Below are positions 22,691 to 32,800 of a stretch of DNA of 64,000 bases, in pieces (position 1 is the first letter of the stretch; each line of letters begins with the position of its first letter). Where the stretch lies: NCBI GenBank assembly GCA_036971475.1, contig JBAIZL010000006.1, positions 135,627,731 through 135,691,730 on the forward strand, read 5' to 3'. Below the pieces are notes generated by a model. It saw nothing but the letters and a program-made list of their open reading frames with translations, did no database searches and was not told the DNA's origin. Position numbers and translations under genes: made by a program. Origin of the DNA: Prosapia bicincta (taxonomy: Eukaryota; Arthropoda; Insecta; Hemiptera; Cercopidae).

Positions 22691-23560
22691 CTGCTCCGTT
22701 GACACAATGTCCCAAACGATGACTAATAGGAGATGGTACTCTATGGCAACTCTCCGACATTCCTGAAGATTCTTTAATGGCCAGTCGTACGTTTTGCAAG
22801 TAGTGGAGTTTCGCTGGTGTTTGTTTAGTAAAGTGTTTTTAACGTGTGACTGTCCGTAGGTTTTAAAGTTGGCAGAATTTAAATCCAAGTTAAGGATTGG
22901 AGGGAAAGTCTTAAATAACTTTAGTAGGGAAATAGTATCTAATGTTTATATATTTATGAGAGAAGAGTGTAAGATTAGCGTGACAATACTGATGCAGAAG
23001 GCAAGAGAGCGGATGGCCGCAGCAACCGGGGTATCCCTACGGACTATTTCACGAATCAACAAGGAACTAGATGCCATAAGAGTAAGTGAAGGTGACAAAA
23101 AATTTTTAACACCTAAAAAAAAAAGAAGAGACCGAAGCCTAGATAATTTTGATGAATGTGTTGGACACAGAGTGGTGTACGAATTTTATAAAACCAAAAA
23201 AGGCTGCCAATGGCAAAACTATTGCAGAATGCCCTAAGAGAAAAACTAAATTTTAGAGAAAGTGATCAGTGTTCGTGGAACTTTTTTAAAAAAATAGAGG
23301 TTTCCAGAAAAAAGACACATAGTAACCGGAGGGTCCTGTTATGGAGAATTTATAAAAGCGTTTACAGGTTTAACAAATTTTAATGGATGTAGACATACAT
23401 CATTTATAAGATTTTGTATGTCATCTATTTGGAGCACCTTCAAGAGGGTCGCGAAGACAATTGACGCAACCCGGATGACGAAAGATTTTTACGTAGACTA
23501 GTACAGATAGGTCAAGTGCCAGCTGAGATGGAAATACCTATAAATGTGTCTTAAAGCATT
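22617..23560 (+). mobile_element. DDE-type DNA transposon remnant adjoining the 95-bp satellite
   Basis: It holds a broken transposase (22869 onward). The last satellite unit at its left (about 22620-22660) and the inverse of 23513-23548 at its right share about 36 bp (TATAGGTATTTCC, then CAGCTGGCACTTG), so the two ends look like terminal inverted repeats. No target-site duplication could be defined because the left end merges into the array. Confidence 0.6.
22869..23237 (+). pseudogene. Transposase N-terminus with helix-turn-helix
   Basis: A 122-residue open frame: FSREIVSNVYIFMREE (about residues 18-33), then ERMAAATGVSLRTISRINKE (about 47-66), an HTH of the kind found in Tc1/IS630-like transposases abundant in insect genomes, then a basic stretch TPKKKRRDRSLDNFDE and VVYEFYKTKKG. 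After the stop, homologous-looking pieces continue out of frame (NALREKLNFRESD near 23220; FLRRLVQIGQVPAEMEIP near 23480-23540). The catalytic DDE part is missing or unrecognisable, so this is a relic. Confidence 0.7.
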
Positions 23561-24697
23561 TAAGTTAAAATTTTTCCAAAATTAAAGCCCCATTTATATT
23601 TTGTGAGGTTTAAAATAATGTTTACCTTGTTTAGAATATATTTTTAAGTAGCATTTCAATCAATGGTGGTGGACTAACGGTAAACAAATACCGCATTTTA
23701 AATAAATTTCAATAAAAACAAACATTTTACAGTAACAATGAAAAGAAACAAAATTATATTTCCAAAGACTACTTTACCAAACCCAATATCAAATGATGTA
23801 AAAAAAATTGTATAATGCATCACCTAAGCAATTGTCTACTTGGTAATACTTGACCAAATAGTATTCAATTTCAAGATCTGCAAAACATAAACACTGTCTA
23901 AATTTTGAAAATATAAAATGAAACCTCAACATAGCAACACCCTCAAGACAAAAAAGGAATTGTTTCTTTCATATTAATACAATGACCTACATACATCTAC
24001 ATTTCAATATAGATAGAAAATAACAGGTTATGATTAATTGTTATCAATATCTAAAGCTAACACTGGTTCTACAGGCATAAAACAATTAGATTTAAGAACA
24101 ATAACATGCATCAAACTGCTATTTTGACACTACTTTATAAAGTCAATGTTCATTCATTGATATCCTGGTATAACTTAACCGAATGCAGGATCATTCATAT
24201 AAATGAATGATATGAGTAATATATCATACATAAATATACTAAAATACACATTCTAAACAAAAAAAAACAGATGATATAAGGTTTCAGAAAACATGAATAG
24301 TGGTTAAAATACAAAAATATATTATCATATCCTAAATGTACCTAAATATAAAACACTGTATAAGCATTAAATTACTTACAAAAAAAGTTTTTTTACAAAA
24401 CATTAATTCAATATATTTACTACATTACTCTATAACTACAAAGTATTTGGTATAACAAAATATTAATTCCAAAGATATTAACTCAATTACAAAGGTCATG
24501 AAGACTTCAATATTAGGGTTGGTTGAAGAACTTATTTTAAATTTCAAACAAACAAACATATGCCAGTATTTTAACTTTGAAATAATCAGTGTCTACAATT
24601 TCTTGTGTGTTGGTACATTTCGGTTGACCTAACTTTTTGAAAGATGACCACTATTTATGTTTAATAATGGTTAAATTCATTGTTTCATATGTAAAAC
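23561..24697. other. Intergenic sequence, nothing recognised
   Basis: AT-rich DNA between the DDE transposon relic and the foldback element. No exon, tandem array or TIR seen. Confidence 0.5.
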
Positions 24698-25542
24698 GTA
24701 TTTTGGGTAAAAATATAGTCTTAATGACATTGGTTTTTAAAAAATTTTTGTTTTAAATTACTCGTTTCAATGTGTAGAACACAAATATCAACTTCTTTTG
24801 CGGAAAATACACAAAGTTACTTTCGTTCACATTTTAAATGTTAGTCTGTAATGGGATGTAGACCTAAATTGTGAACCGGGCGAGCAGTAGCTTTAACGCA
24901 CTGAACTATGACTAGATTTGGTTGTAATTTTATACAACATTACTATATTCCTATATTAAAATATACACGAAGTATCCAGTCAGGATAGATTTGGTTATAA
25001 TTTTATACAACATTACTATATATCTTTAAATTAAAATATACCTATTACGTATCCAGTCAGGATGGATTTTGATGTAATTTTAGTAAATATTTAGACTTAC
25101 TGCCAATAAAGAAAATTACAACTAAATCTATCCTGACTGGATACTTCATAGGTATATTTTAATATAGGTATATAGTAATGTTGTATAAAATTATAACCAA
25201 ATCTATCCTGACTGGATACTCCATAGATATATTTTAATGTAGGGATATACTAATGTATAAAATTATAACCAAAAGTTAAGTATTCTCATTTTAAGTTAAG
25301 TATTAAAATAAATTGACTTTGACTTAGTGCAGTGTGCTGTAGCTAATGCACGACCAGTTCACGGAATGCATGCCATTATAAACTAACATTTAAAATAAAC
25401 ACACAAAAATAACTTTCCGTATTTTCCGCAGAAAAAAAAGTTAATAATCGTGTTCTACACATTAAAACTAGTAATTAAAAAAACATTTCTTTAAACCAAC
25501 ATCATTAAGTCTATATTTTTACCTATTTTTGAGTAAAATACC
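24698..25542. mobile_element. Foldback (long inverted repeat) element
   Basis: The left arm starts GTATTTTGGGTAAAAATATA at 24698. The right arm ends as its inverse at about 25540. Arms pair through TTTTAAATGTTAGTCTGTAA and AATGTGTAGAACACAAATAT blocks for some 250 bp. The centre has smaller inverted blocks with ATCCTGACTGGATAC. No ORF. Related copies lie at 30370-32190. Confidence 0.8.
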
Positions 25543-26329
25543 AAACAAAAAAAAAACAACTTGTATTTGGTTATGTATTACTAGGAATTTCATGGAAGAA
25601 ACTTGTTATTAGTTTATTCAAATATCTTTAAAACTGACAAAGTAATACAACTTTCTTTAAAACGTGACTTTTCTTAACATTTGTTTAGTCCCAATTTTAA
25701 AAATTACCCAAAAATACAAACAGATATATAATTTTTTTTTTAAAGTGTTTTTAAAACCAGATCTAATCAAATTATAACTACCTTGTTATTGGAAATAGAT
25801 CATGAAACAATTAAAAATGTTCAGCAACAAATTTTTTTTTAAAATTAAGGATGATTTGGAATAAATCAACCCTTTTTTATTTTTGATAATTAGTGTGAAC
25901 TTTATTACATCAAAGAAATGAAGGGTTATTAGAAATGTTATTCTTTATTATGATAAATTGATTAGTTTTTGAGTAAAATGTACCTATCCCTAATTCAAAA
26001 ATGACTGTTACTGTTTAAATGTTTACTAAATCAAACAATTTCGAAATATAACCTTAAATAATAACTTACCAGAAATGCAATAAATGCAACAACTCATTTT
26101 GCTATAATTTGATAGTCAATATTATAATAAAAATAGTTTCAAACACTATTATAATGTTACTATATCAACATATACAAACGCATATTAATGTACAACCAAG
26201 TCTATTTCTATCTATCCCGTTCGCTTATACATGAAATTATAGAACACTACCATTGTAGTTTCCAATACACTGTGGGATTAATATACAAAATCTAATACAA
26301 TTTATTATACTGTGTTAGATTCAATATCG

Positions 26330-26330
<1 letters not shown>
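25543..26330. other. Intergenic sequence, nothing recognised
   Basis: AT-rich DNA with no ORF, array or TIR recognised. Confidence 0.5.
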
Positions 26331-26383
<53 letters not shown>

Positions 26384-26593
26384 TCTTCAACTTCAATTAA
26401 TATTTTGTTCTAACAATTAAAACTGTATGAAAATATAAACAATTGCCTACAAAAGTACTTACTTTTTGCCTTTAAAGAATTAGATTATTTCATTGCCATT
26501 ACATGTGTAAAATGTGAGACATCAATAAACTATTATGTTTTGTTAATATTACCTATAGTATAAGAAATTAACAAATAAATAAAAAGCACACAC

Positions 26594-26652
<59 letters not shown>
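26331..26652. repeat. Two (TA)n microsatellites
   Basis: Pure (TA)n at about 26335-26380 and 26598-26652, separated by unique DNA. Confidence 0.9.
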
Positions 26653-26653
<1 letters not shown>

Positions 26654-26987
26654 CTTACATACCAAGTATAATTCTTGTTTAAATACAATATAGTGTAAAT
26701 GATATATCTATAATTATATATATTATTACTTCGTATATATGTTTTCAAAAACTAATTACGAACTCTATACCCAGTTTCAGCTAAAGCTCGATAATGAAGA
26801 CACCGTAATTAGTCTTAGAAAGTTAACTCGCATGTATAACAAGTAAGATTCTTGTTTAAGTACATTATAGTCTTGAATTTTGTAGTCCATTACGTTCAGT
26901 GAATTTTATTAATCACTTGAACAATAAATTATGACTATCCGAACTTTAAATTTTGTAAATTTGTTAAAACTTACTGAGACAGAACGT

Positions 26988-27016
26988 TTTCGATTGCTTG
27001 TGGCGATCCTCATCAG
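26988..27016 (-). ncRNA. Hammerhead-ribozyme-like core, partly decayed
   Basis: Minus strand: CTGATGA, extra G, a stem GATCG/CAATC with one mismatch around a 7-nt loop, then GAAA. Downstream of the Penelope endonuclease on the same strand. Confidence 0.42.
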
Positions 27017-27129
27017 TGTCTTCTGCTTGGAGATGTCGGGTCAAGCGGTGACGGTTTTAAAGGTAGGTTTTCGATAGTATCTAAGTGTATGTGTGATTTA
27101 TATTATGTCTGTTCGTTTATTATGTTTGT

Positions 27130-27845
27130 ACCTTGTGGTTTTGTGTCTGTTAATTTCATATTGTTCTAGTGTGTTGAGATGTGGTCCTTTTTTTGTTAAT
27201 GTGTAGGGTTTCTATGTTATGGTAAATGTCTGTGTATTTGTGTCCTGTTTCTTTTATATGATTTTAAAATGTTGAGTTGGTGTTCTGTTTGTGTTCCTCG
27301 ACTCTTTGTTTAAAACTACGACCTGTTTGTCCAATATAGAATTTCTTACATTCGTCGCAGTTCAGTTTGTATACGCCTTGTGCTTGTAGTTTATCTTTGT
27401 TGTTGGTGTTGTGTTGTATTTTGTATTGTAACTTGTTATTAGTTTTGTATCCTATTTTTTGAAATTTGAGGGCTATTTTGTTTGTTGTTTTGTTTATGTA
27501 TGGTAATGTTATGTATTTGTTTTCCCTGTCTGTAGTTTTAATTTTAGTGTTTTTTGTATTTTGTACCATAGTTTGTCAATTATTGTGGTGTTGTATCCAT
27601 TTGTGTATGCTAAATATTTAATTGTGTCTAGTTCTTTGTTTATTTTTCTGTGGTTGAGACTTCTTTAAGTTTATGGAGCATGGATCTGAATGCAGCATGT
27701 TTGTGTTGGTCAGGGTGGTTTGATATGTTGTAAATAAGTGTGTTTGTCGTTATGGGTTTCCTGTAAATGATGAAGCTTTATTTTTGTGTATGCCTTTTTG
27801 TTATGGTTAGGTCGAGGAAGTTTTGGCTTCCTCTATTGTTTAAGC
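27130..27845 (-). pseudogene. Penelope RT thumb and GIY-YIG endonuclease, broken
   Basis: The open piece 27569-27264 carries GVYKLNCDECKKFYIGQTGR, the Penelope form of GIY-YIG with its Cys pair, then SFKQRVEEHKQNTNSTF and a stop. Homology continues after the stop (NHIKETGHKYTDIYHNI) and also upstream of 27569, where the reverse transcriptase tail is in another frame with a stop. At least two lesions, so no functional product. Confidence 0.8.
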
Positions 27846-27894
27846 GATTAATACATTATAGTGTAAGTAATAAGTGAAAACAAGATACCCTTTT

Positions 27895-27925
27895 GCAAAG
27901 TTATATATATATATATATATATTTC
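27895..27925. repeat. (TA)n microsatellite
   Basis: Short (TA)n between two Penelope fragments. Confidence 0.9.
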
Positions 27926-27939
27926 ACTTTTACATTAGT

Positions 27940-28375
27940 TTATGACTATCCGAACTTTAAATTTTGTAAATTTGTAAAAACGGATTGAGACAGAACGTTT
28001 TTTTATCGCTACGTGGTTATTTTTATCAGTTTTCTCTTGAAATTCGCCGATCATCTCAATTCCACAAAACATGACTACATAGACATAGCATCTAACCTAC
28101 AAATTCTTCATAAACAACACAGAAATAACCAACGCTACACAACCGAACAATACGAAATATACAGACACTTCCAACTACACCCTACACACATACTCAATAC
28201 ACAATTACATTACAACCCACACGCACTTTTTGACATCATAACTCCTAATACACACAAAATACACCCACACCACCATAATATCCCACCCCCACCTTAACCT
28301 ACGTAAACCTTGAGATCAGTTACGGTCTGAGTTGACAATGGGACACATCTCCCGAAACGGCCGTTCTCAACAAAG
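27940..28375 (+). mobile_element. Penelope-like endonuclease C-terminus, plus-strand fragment
   Basis: 28013-28297 reads FADHLNSTKHDYIDIASNLQ, then ILHKQHRNNQRYTTEQYEIY, the C-terminal extension of a Penelope GIY-YIG endonuclease. It runs opposite to the neighbouring fragment at 26653-27850. Downstream, 28345-28368 (GGGA..TCCC stem then GAAACGG) may be a degenerate hammerhead-like core whose CUGANGA part is not intact. 27945-28000 resembles the fragment at 26940-26990. Confidence 0.65.
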
Positions 28376-28423
28376 TAAGTGCTACTATAGGCAGTTTAAA
28401 ACAAAAAAGTGTTTAGTGATGAA

Positions 28424-28600
28424 TAGTTATTATCTGGAGTCTATCCGTTCATTCTGCAGTGCATAAAATTGCAGTACCGACGTTTCGCTAGAATCTTATC
28501 TAGCATTAACGAGGTGAACCCAATAACAGTTGAAGAGCGAGACAACTGCGATTTTATGCACTGTAGAATGAACGGATGTACTCTAGATAATAACTATTCT
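28424..28600. repeat. Imperfect palindrome
   Basis: 28424-28485 (AGTTATTATCTGGAGT, GCAGTGCATAAAATTGCAGT) pairs with the inverse of 28535-28600. A GCTAGA/TCTAGC stem next to a GAAACGTC word sits inside. Probably a Penelope terminal fragment in inverted duplication. Confidence 0.55.
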
Positions 28601-28743
28601 TCATATATATATCACTTTCAGTGTATGTACTTAAACAAGAATCTTACTTGGTATTTAACTCGCATAAATACAAAGTAAGATTCTCGTTTAAGTACATATA
28701 GTGAAAGTGATAAGTGAATACAAGAAAACAGTGTTGCAAAATT

Positions 28744-28746
<3 letters not shown>

Positions 28747-28796
<50 letters not shown>

Positions 28797-29003
28797 GTTA
28801 ATATATTACTATTTTTGAGTAATTTTATCCACCGTTAAGTGCAATAATTTTACCTTGAGTGATGAGGCACCTTTCGGTCTTTGCCTCATCACTCAAGGTA
28901 AAATTATTGCACTTAACGGTGGATAAAATTACTCAAAAATAGTAATATATTAACTTCATAAAGTCAGTGCAACGGAAAAACAATGGATAATATTAAATAT
29001 CAA

Positions 29004-29061
<58 letters not shown>

Positions 29062-29069
29062 TATTTATT

Positions 29070-29132
<63 letters not shown>

Positions 29133-29140
29133 CTTTTTAT
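28747..29140. repeat. Palindromic-family hairpin, copy 4, between (TA)n tracts
   Basis: (TA)n (28747-28793), then near-perfect arms at about 28794-28869 and 28882-28958 around a 12-nt loop at the CTTTCGGTC word, then GTCAGTGCAACGGAAAAACA and (TA)n (29006-29130). The open frame through the TA tract is an artefact. Confidence 0.8.
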
Positions 29141-29736
29141 TTTAATAGTGTTTATAAAGTCAAAGTGCTCTGTTTTTCAGTTAAATAACAATATAAAACG
29201 ATACTAGAAAATTAAATTATCTAGCACCTATAAATTTTCTTTTTTTTTATTTACCCCAACACTTTACTATATTTATTTTTTTGCATTTTTATTTATAATT
29301 AAAAATATAAGTGGGTATTTTAGGATATTTAAAATATTTATCAGATCTCCAAATTTTAAAATAAATTTACTATTATTGAATTGATATAAACAAATTTTAA
29401 CACAACCGATTTCCTAATGCAGTTTATCAGTGGGATAAAAATATATTCGTACATATAAATATTTTATATTAGTACATACTTATTATGTACAATGTGACCC
29501 TGAAACAGACACGTAAACTAAAAGTTGTTAAACTGTGTTTCGAGATGACCAGTAAGTAGAAGGCACAGATCACGGGTATTACAAGTTAATAGGCTTTGAA
29601 AAGCCAGTTTTAGAAAACAACTTTCGGTTGTACGTTTGGTTGATGTTAACATTTAATGTTATTTTAACTATTTAGTTGAATTATTTAAATCTAGTATAGT
29701 GTCTCATTGTTTCAGTAACTTATTTTTACTGAAAAA
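29141..29736 (+). promoter_or_regulatory. Presumed promoter and 5' UTR of the deubiquitinase gene
   Basis: About 600 bp of unique, somewhat less AT-biased DNA before the first coding exon. A TAA in the ATG frame lies at 29716-29718. TTTCAG at 29709-29714 could be a start-site initiator context or the acceptor of a non-coding 5' exon. No TATA box could be fixed. Confidence 0.35.
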
Positions 29737-29852
29737 ATGGTTCAGTTTTACTTTGGTCAGATGGATACAACCGAACCTATACCTCATGTAGACGTTCAAA
29801 AAGACATTATAAATGAAAAAATGAAAACCCCTATAAAGGAAGGGCAAACATG
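29737..29852 (+). CDS. USP15: Deubiquitinase exon 1 (start codon)
   Basis: ATG in AAAAATGG context, with an in-frame TAA seven codons upstream and donor GTAAGT after 29852. It encodes [20 protein letters not shown], then [18 protein letters not shown] plus two bases of a Trp codon. The [10 protein letters not shown] end joins WYIVNSKWF of exon 2 exactly as KTSLRKGDTWYLVDSRWF does in known family members. It lies 11.7 kb from exon 2. Confidence 0.82.
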
Positions 29853-32800
29853 GTAAGTTGACCTACAAATTTTGTGATCCCTATCATAATGTTTTACCAG
29901 ATATTATGGTGTACTATTTATCCAATTAGCGTGATCTCTAAATTTTTTTACCTTTGAGATTTATTTCCACATTATCATAAGATTATTCATAACCATTCAA
30001 AAGTTGTTGGATCATCATTGCTTTATTCTAGCTTCCAGGAAATCCAATGGAGGAAATATGTTCAACTATAAGTCTTGTTTGGCAAATGCATTGAATTTAT
30101 TTATTAATTTGATAAAAAAATGATACCTTACTAATTCATACTTTAGGTGTTTTATTTATAGCTGTTGGTAAATTGAATTAGTAGCTATAATTTAGAAGTA
30201 GACAAAAATTTAAATTTATCCATTTTGTAAAGAGAAAAATACATTTCTAATAGGTTAACAAGATATTTTTAAAAGTTTTACAAATTTCTAAAGAATGGAT
30301 TCATAATTATATATTTTTAGATTTTATTATTATTGTAAAAATGTTATACTTGGTGTTGTAATAAGTCCACAGGAAAAATAATGGTAAAATTGTAGTCTTA
30401 ATGATGTTGGTTCAAAAAAATTTTGGTAATTATTAAGATCAGCAACTACTGGTCTGATCGGTCAAATATTTTTCCTGATCAATTTGACCTTGCTGAACAG
30501 GGATCTGAAGTTTTTTTTTTACTGTAAACACATTTTTAAAATAATATATATAACCTAACTTGGTAAAAATATAGTCTTGATAATGTTAATTTTTTTTTTT
30601 TTTTTTTTTTTTTGTCTAAATTACTTGCTTTAATGTGTAGAAATCGAATATCAATTTGTTTCCACAGAAAATATGAAAAGTTACTTTTTTCACATTTTAA
30701 ATGTTAGGCTGAAATGGCATCTAGGCCTATAGCGTGAACTGGGCTCACTGTAGTTACAGATCTTCACATCTAGATTTGGTTGTAATTTTATAAAACATTA
30801 CTATATACCTATATTAAAATATACCTACAAAGTATCTAGTCAGAATAGATTTGGTTAATATTTGGTTTAATTTTGGTAAATATTTAGACTAATTGCCAAT
30901 GCAGAAAATTACGACCAAATCTATTCTGGCTGGATACTTCATAGGTATATTTTAATGTAGGTATATAGTAATGTTGTATAAAATTATAACCAAAAGTTAA
31001 ATATTTAGATTTTAAGTTAAGTATTAAATTAAACTGACTTTGACGTAGTGCAGTACTCTGTAGCTACTGCGCAGCCGTTTCACGCTACTACAGACTAACA
31101 TTAAAAATGTGCAAAAAAATTAACACTTCGTATTTTTCCGCAGGAAAAAGTTAATATTAATGTTCTAGTGTTAAGAATGTTAAATCTATCCTGAAAAAAA
31201 ATTGCCAATCAGAGCATTTGTAAGCACCTAAGTCAGGTTAGGTAATGTTATTTTTTTTTTTAGTGTAAATTTGTGTTTGCAGAAACAAAAACTTCAAATT
31301 CGTGTTCAGCAAGGTCAAATTGATCCAAAAAAATTTTGCCGATCGGATCGGTAGTCGCTGATCTTAATTACCAAAATTGTTCTTCTTGAATTACTCGTTT
31401 CAATATGTAGAACACGAATATCGATTTTTTTCCACGGAAAATACAGAAAGCTACTTTTTTTCACATTTTAAATGTTAGTCTGTAATGGCATGTAAGTCTG
31501 TAGCGTGAACCGGGCGCGCATTAGCTACAGTGCACTGCACTCCAAATTTGGTTGTAATGTTATACATTACTATATTCCTATATTAAAATATACCTATGGA
31601 TTATCCAGTCAAGATAGTTATGGTTATAATTTTATACAACTTTACTATATACCTATAATAAAATATACCTATTTAGTATCCAGTCAAGATAGATTTGGTT
31701 GTAATTTTGGTAAATATTTAGACTTATTGCCGATGCAGAAATAGGTATTAATGTTGTATAAAATTATAACCTAAAGTTAAATAATTAGATTTTAAGTTTA
31801 GTATTAAATTAATTTGACTTTGATGTAGTGCAGTGTGCTGTAGCTTACTAGGCGGCCGGTTCAAGCTATACATGCCATTACAGACTAACATATAAAATTT
31901 GAAAACAAATTAATTTTTTGTATTTTTCGCAGAAAAAAGTTAATATCCGTATTCTACAAATTAAAACGAGTAATTGAAAAAAAAGTTTTTTAATAACGTC
32001 AGTAAGACTCGTTTACACTATACATGAAATTACAGACTAACATTTAAAATGTGAAAAAAGTAACTTTCTGTATTTTCTGCCGGGAAAAAGTTTATATTCG
32101 TGTTTACACATCAAAACATGTAATTCAAAAAAAAAAAAAATGTTAACCAGTATCATTATAAGACTATTTTTTTACCAAAATAATAAAACTGTAATATTTT
32201 ACAAAGAATACACCAACTTTAATATTAGGAAACAAGTTACTTGAGTATTAAAGTAAAAAAATAGTAGAAAATGAAACAAAAGTTTAACTTACCAACATAT
32301 AAAGGTTACTGATTACTAAAGTTTTAAATTCCCGGGAATTTATACTTTGGGGAAAATTTCCAGGGAATATTCCCAAAATTCATAAATTCCCGGGAATTTA
32401 TGGGAACTTTTGATTTCTCTTAAAAGCATAATTAAGTGGGCACCCTAATATCTTTTTAAAAATTCCTTGGAACTAATCTATTAATATGAGCATATAAATC
32501 AATCTAGAAATAGTTATATTCAAAAATAAAAATAATTTAAGTCTTAAGTCCTTTACATAAATTTGAAAATTTGGATACTTGTTTATTTTAACAGTAAACT
32601 GGCTGTGTTCATCTTTAAATGTTATTGAATACCGCATGATTGCTTGGTGGATTACAATCATGTTTTCTAGTATCAATGAAAATGATCAAATTTTTACACC
32701 TTTTACACATTATTGTATATTTGGTATAAAATAGTACAAAATACTCCCAAATTACTAATAGGTAATTTTAACTTATTAATTTAAACCTTACATCCAAAAT

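Larger units (their letters stand above)
26653..27850 (-). mobile_element. Penelope-like element, 5'-truncated
   Basis: Reading leftward on the minus strand: FLDLTI and SFIIYRKPITTNTLIYNISN (end of the reverse transcriptase, about 27840-27690), then YLAYTNGYNTTIIDKLWYK (about 27610-27555), then the GIY-YIG endonuclease (GVYKLNCDECKKFYIGQTGR), its C-terminal extension NHIKETGHKYTDIYHNIETL, and a hammerhead-like core at 27016-26988. Words such as AAGATTCTTGTTTAAGTACA at 26845 recur at 27850 (partly) and 28616-28720, marking this subfamily's ends. Confidence 0.8.

Noticed and set aside
22554..22888. Minus-strand frames over the satellite-transposon border
   Set aside because: Antisense to the satellite and the transposase; no homology.
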